Below are positions 60,718 through 64,000 of a stretch of 64,000 nt of DNA, piece by piece. Below the pieces are notes generated by a model. That model saw only the letters and a list, made by a program, of their open reading frames with translations. It was not told the origin of the DNA and searched no databases. A program made the translations under genes and the position numbers. This DNA is from Pleomorphomonas sp. T1.2MG-36 (GTDB lineage: Bacteria > Pseudomonadota > Alphaproteobacteria > Rhizobiales > Pleomorphomonadaceae), in NCBI RefSeq assembly GCF_950100655.1, contig NZ_CATNLY010000051.1:186001-250000 (forward strand), in the 5' to 3' direction. Each line of letters begins with the position of its first letter. The stretch's first letter is position 1.

Positions 60718-60737
60718 ATGAGACCATATGGTCTCAT
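60718..60737. promoter_or_regulatory. 20-bp perfect palindrome, likely ArsR-type operator
   Basis: ATGAGACCATATGGTCTCAT reads the same on both strands. It lies 12 bp upstream of the ArsR-SRPBCC start codon at 60706, where an autoregulatory ArsR operator is expected. Confidence 0.75.
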
Positions 60738-60748
60738 GTCAAGAGGCG

Positions 60749-61507
60749 TCAGCGCAGCATGCCGTCGAGCAGCGGCAGGCCGATGACCACGGCGAGCGCG
60801 ATCAGGCAGAGGCAGATGCGGCGGAAGGTGGCCTCGGAGGCGACGCCGAACAGGCGCGACCCGCCCCAGAGGCCGATGCCGTAGGCCGGCGCCGTCATCA
60901 GGCAGAGCGGCACCAGCGCCGACACGAACAGGCCGCCCCAGAGGTAGTTGAGCAGCGTCAGCGCCGTCGACACCTCGAAATAGAGCACGATATTGGCGCG
61001 CACGATGTTGGCTGGAATGGCGCCGCCCAGCCAGTAGGCGATCACCGGCGGCCCGCCCACCTGGCTCGCGCCCGAGAACAGGCCCGACAGCGCGCCGACG
61101 CCGACGGTGAGCGGCGGCTTGGGCCGGCCGTGGTAGCGCCAGCCCGACAGCAGCAGCGCCAGAAGCGCGGCGCAGATGCCGATGATCGCCCAGCGGATGG
61201 TCAGCGGATCGAGGTGGGTGAGGAGGTAGACGCCGGTGGGCACGCCGACCAGCGCCCCGAGCGACATCACCGCCACCTCGCGCCGGTCGGCACGGCGGAA
61301 GGCGTCGGGCACCAGGCCGAGGGTGGTGACGGCGTCGATGATCAGAATGACCGGCGCGGCAAGGCGCGGCCCGATCAGCGCGCTGGCCACCGGCATGAAA
61401 ATCAGCGCCGCGCCGAAGCCGGAAAAGCCGCGCGCCAGCCCGGCGACGAAGGTGGTGACGATCAAGAGCGTCAGCGTGGCGGGGGTGAGATCGGCGGGAA
61501 GCGGCAT
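60749..61507 (-). CDS. TauE/SafE-family (TSUP) membrane transporter
   Basis: A 252-residue protein with about eight membrane helices and the TSUP repeat structure: TFVAGLARGFSGFGAALIFM (first half), and GALSGLFSGASQVGGPPVIA (second half). The family exports sulfite, sulfoacetate or related organosulfur anions, but members vary widely. It is upstream of the ArsR-SRPBCC gene on the same strand, separated by the palindrome. Substrate not readable. Confidence 0.88.
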   Translation of the reverse strand: MPLPADLTPATLTLLIVTTFVAGLARGFSGFGAALIFMPVASALIGPRLAAPVILIIDAVTTLGLVPDAFRRADRREVAVMSLGALVGVPTGVYLLTHLDPLTIRWAIIGICAALLALLLSGWRYHGRPKPPLTVGVGALSGLFSGASQVGGPPVIAYWLGGAIPANIVRANIVLYFEVSTALTLLNYLWGGLFVSALVPLCLMTAPAYGIGLWGGSRLFGVASEATFRRICLCLIALAVVIGLPLLDGMLR

Positions 61508-61608
61508 GGACGGCGACTCGGAACGGCGCCGGGGCGGCGTCGATGTGTCCTAGCCTGGGGAGGGGCAACGCGTAAACGGGCCTTCCGTTACTTATGAGGA
61601 AATTTGTG

Positions 61609-61634
61609 CTGGCGTTGTCTTCCTGCAACGCCAG
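61609..61634 (-). terminator. Hairpin after the sorbosone-dehydrogenase-type gene
   Basis: CTGGCGTTG / CAACGCCAG arms (9 bp, 8-base loop), 33 bases after the stop at 61668. The T-run is weak (CACAAATTT). Confidence 0.5.
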
Positions 61635-61667
61635 TGATTTCACGGTGCCAGGGGAAAATTATGCGGA

Positions 61668-62993
61668 TCATTTGGCGGTCACGCGCCAGATGGCGTTGCC
61701 GACATCGTCGGCGACCAGCAGGCCGCCGCGCCCGTCGGGTGCCACGCCAACCGGCCGGCCCTTGGCCTCGCCCTCGGCATTGACGAAGCCGGTGAGAACG
61801 TCGCGCGGTGGGCCTGCCGGCTTGCCGCCCGCGAAGGGCACGAAGATCACCTTGTAGCCGGCGAGCGGCTTGCGGTTCCACGAGCCGTGCTGGCCGACGA
61901 AGGCGCCGGCCTTATACGGTGCGGGAAGGCCGCTGTTGCCGGTGATGGCAAGGCCGAGCGAGGCGGTGTGGGCGCCGAGTGCGTAGTCGGGCACGATGGC
62001 CCTGGCGACGAGGTCGGGTCGGGGCGGCTTGACGCGGACGTCGACGTGCTCTCCGAAGTAGCTGTAGGGCCAGCCGTAGAAGCCGCCGTCCTTCACCGAG
62101 GTCATGTAGTCGGGCACGAGATCGCTGCCGATCTCGTCGCGCTCGTTGACGGCGGTCCACAGCGTGGTGCCGGAGAAGGCGAGGCCGTTGGGGTTGCGGA
62201 GGCCGGTGGCATAGGGGCGATGGGCGCCGGTTCGCGCATCCACCTGCCAGATCTGCGCCCGGTCCGCCTCCACGTCCATGCCGTTCTCGCCGACGTTGCT
62301 GTTGGAGCCGATGCCGGCGTAGAGGAACCGGCCGTCGGGGCTGGCGACAAGGTTCTTGGTCCAGTGGTGGTTGATGGTGCCGCCGGGCAGCTCGGTCAGC
62401 CGGGCGCCGGGGCTGCTAATGGCCGTGTCGCCGCGTTTGTAGGGATAGCGCATGATGGCGTCGGTGTTGGCGACGTAGAGCGTGTCGCCGACGAGAGCCA
62501 TGCCATAGGGCGAGTTCAGCCCGCCGAGGAAGGCGCTGCGATACTCGGCGACGCCGTCGCCATCGGCGTCGCGCAGAAGCGTGATGCGGTTGGCGCTGGG
62601 GCCGCCGGCACCGGCGCGGGCCATGACGCGCCGCATGACGAAGCCGACGAGGCCGGGGCTGTCGTCCGGCTTGGGCGGCGCGGCCGTCTCGGCCACCAGC
62701 ACGTCGCCGTTGGGCAGCACCAGCACGTTGCGCGGGTGATCGAGCCCGGTGGCGAAGGCGGAGACGGCGAGGCCGGCTGCCGGCATCGGCGTCTCCCCGG
62801 CCGGCCAGCCGATGGCCGGCGCGATGTTGACGGTGGGAATGGTCCGGTTGACGGGCGGAACGATCCGGGGCGCCGGGCCGATGTCGGCCGCGGGCGGCAG
62901 GATGGAATGGTCGCCGCAGCCGGCCAGGACGAGCGCCAGAAGCAGCGGCAGACCCGGCGCGGCACCGCGCCTTGCAAAATCGGATACGCGCAT
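61668..62993 (-). CDS. PQQ-type sorbosone dehydrogenase-like lipoprotein
   Basis: A 441-residue protein from ATG 62993 (AGAGGAGA upstream). A lipoprotein signal with lipobox LAGC (about residues 24-27) precedes a six-bladed beta-propeller of the sugar dehydrogenase/sorbosone dehydrogenase fold: [58 protein letters not shown], and [15 protein letters not shown]. It is probably anchored to the inner or outer membrane and may oxidise a sugar or aldehyde with PQQ. Substrate unproven. Confidence 0.88.
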   Translation of the reverse strand: MRVSDFARRGAAPGLPLLLALVLAGCGDHSILPPAADIGPAPRIVPPVNRTIPTVNIAPAIGWPAGETPMPAAGLAVSAFATGLDHPRNVLVLPNGDVLVAETAAPPKPDDSPGLVGFVMRRVMARAGAGGPSANRITLLRDADGDGVAEYRSAFLGGLNSPYGMALVGDTLYVANTDAIMRYPYKRGDTAISSPGARLTELPGGTINHHWTKNLVASPDGRFLYAGIGSNSNVGENGMDVEADRAQIWQVDARTGAHRPYATGLRNPNGLAFSGTTLWTAVNERDEIGSDLVPDYMTSVKDGGFYGWPYSYFGEHVDVRVKPPRPDLVARAIVPDYALGAHTASLGLAITGNSGLPAPYKAGAFVGQHGSWNRKPLAGYKVIFVPFAGGKPAGPPRDVLTGFVNAEGEAKGRPVGVAPDGRGGLLVADDVGNAIWRVTAK

Positions 62994-63184
62994 GCCCAGG
63001 TCTCCTCTAAGGGAAACTACGCTGGGCGCATCGTGTCGGGGTGTCAAGCAGGGAAGGGACGGCCCGTCGTCCTGGCCTTTCCAAGGGAGCGGCCATGTTT
63101 CTAGCGCGTGGGCGATGCGCTATGAACCCCTTGCAACGCCGGACCTGAAGCCGGCCCCCGTTCGCAGGACCGAGTGCGCCCGTG

Positions 63185-64000
63185 ATGCCGGCCATACCTC
63201 TTCCCTTCGTCGTTTCGCTGCTGCTGGTGCTGCTCCTGGCGCGGCTCGTCGCCCAGCGCGAACCGACGCTGCGTCCGGCCGTGGTGTTCGTCGGCGCCTG
63301 CGCCGCGCTGACGGTGATCGTCGGGCTGCGCTGGAGCTTCGATGCGCGGGTCTTGCGCTTCCTGCAGCCGATCGTTGCCTCGACGCTGCCGCCCATCGCC
63401 TGGGCTTGCTTCTCCGAGCTGTCGGGGGGCGGACGCGCCGGGCGGCGCTGGATGCACGCCGTTCCGGTCGGCGTCGTCGTCGCCCTCTCGGCAAGCTGGC
63501 CGCTGTGGCAGCCGCCGATCGATCTGGTGCTGGCGGCGGTGTTCTTCGGATATGGCTTTGCGTTGCTGCGGATCGGATCGGCCGGTGCCGACGGGCTGCC
63601 GGCCGCGCGCCTCTCCGACACGCCGAGGGCGCAGAGGGCCACCCTCGTCGCCGGGGCGATGCTGGTCGGGTCCGGGGCGGTCGACGTGCTGGTGGCCGGC
63701 GACTTCGGCCTCTATCAGGGCGCCCACGCCGCGACCATCGTCGGCCTGACCAACCTGTTGGCGCTGCCGCTGATCGCCTACGCGGTGGTGATCGCCGGCA
63801 GGAGCGTGGCGGCGCCGGAGGTCCTGATGCCGCTTCCGGATGGGGCTGCCGGGGCCGCCGAGATCGCGGCTCCAGGCCCGCCGCAACCGGAGACCCGGAC
63901 GTCCGATGACGCCGAGATCGTCGCCGCCGTCGACGCCCTGATGCGGACGAAGCGCCTCTACCGCGATCCCGACCTCAGCCTCGATCGGCTGGCCCGCCGC
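63185..64000 (+). CDS. AraC-family regulator with N-terminal membrane domain (cut by window edge)
   Basis: An open frame from ATG 63185 (GTG 63182 also possible) to the right edge, 272 codons without stop. The first ~200 residues are about seven hydrophobic helices (PFVVSLLLVLLLARLVAQ, LVLAAVFFGYGFALLRIG, ATIVGLTNLLALPLIAYAVV). After an Ala/Pro-rich linker comes LMRTKRLYRDPDLSLDRLARR, the usual start of the AraC HTH in membrane-anchored AraC regulators. The DNA-binding domain itself lies beyond the window. Confidence 0.8.
   Translation, partial: MPAIPLPFVVSLLLVLLLARLVAQREPTLRPAVVFVGACAALTVIVGLRWSFDARVLRFLQPIVASTLPPIAWACFSELSGGGRAGRRWMHAVPVGVVVALSASWPLWQPPIDLVLAAVFFGYGFALLRIGSAGADGLPAARLSDTPRAQRATLVAGAMLVGSGAVDVLVAGDFGLYQGAHAATIVGLTNLLALPLIAYAVVIAGRSVAAPEVLMPLPDGAAGAAEIAAPGPPQPETRTSDDAEIVAAVDALMRTKRLYRDPDLSLDRLARR

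Overview
The window reads as chromosome of a high-GC alphaproteobacterium of the order Hyphomicrobiales (Rhizobiales). The evidence is the block lrp / trxB / lsrB(vtlR) with greA and carB further along, a DUF3563 mini-protein, an AbcR-like small RNA candidate beside the vtlR-type regulator, and typical rhizobial extragenic palindromes. A genus cannot be fixed by reading alone. I saw no rRNA, tRNA, CRISPR array, phage or intact insertion sequence.

Layout. 1-8.8 kb: edge of a DUF2207 membrane protein, an old-yellow-enzyme/2-enoate reductase with a divergent LysR regulator, several small secreted or membrane proteins (DUF3563, a 60-residue-repeat protein, HdeA-like, DUF1499), a MarR-GNAT fusion behind a 27-bp palindrome, and aspartate aminotransferase. 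9-12.5 kb: candidate AbcR-like sRNA, lsrB/vtlR, a cluster of extragenic palindromes, trxB, lrp. 12.5-33 kb: a large surface-polysaccharide region. It starts with an MsbA-type exporter and GDP-L-fucose synthesis (gmd, fcl). A visibly AT-richer island follows (about 17.06-23.4 kb), carrying a DUF6492-FkbM fusion, three glycosyltransferase-like proteins, an alpha-1,2-fucosyltransferase (GT11) and a methyltransferase. A high-GC LPS inner-core block comes next, with two GT4 enzymes, a WaaE-like GT2, waaC, waaF and hldD on the minus strand facing hldE-gmhA-gmhB on the plus strand, then another glycosyltransferase. 33-38 kb: greA, carB, a GNAT enzyme and a small palindromic element.

38-51.6 kb: XRE-type and DUF5680 proteins, a GntR-controlled TRAP transporter (dctPQM), a YpfJ-type zinc peptidase, and an RpiR-regulated sugar operon (binding protein, class II aldolase, FGGY kinase, ABC ATPase, permease) that looks like a complete import-phosphorylate-cleave route for an unidentified ketose. 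51.6-54.5 kb: a small ribbon-helix-helix-like protein behind a long inverted repeat, a Tet-type MFS pump, and a compact ParD-like / zeta toxin / HigA-like cluster. 54.5-64 kb: carA, an MFS pump with a divergent Rrf2 regulator and palindromic operator, GFA, GDPD, YCII, an ArsR-SRPBCC fusion behind a 20-bp perfect palindrome, a TauE/SafE exporter, a sorbosone-dehydrogenase-type lipoprotein, and an AraC-type regulator cut by the right edge.

The genes work together mainly in envelope building. Sedoheptulose-7-phosphate is turned into ADP-heptose (GmhA, HldE, GmhB, HldD) and used by WaaC/WaaF. GDP-fucose made by Gmd/Fcl is probably used by the GT11 enzyme. The least described material is the AT-rich glycan island, the sRNA candidate, the three-gene toxin-antitoxin arrangement, the RHH-like gene with its long inverted repeat, and the sugar operon of unknown substrate.
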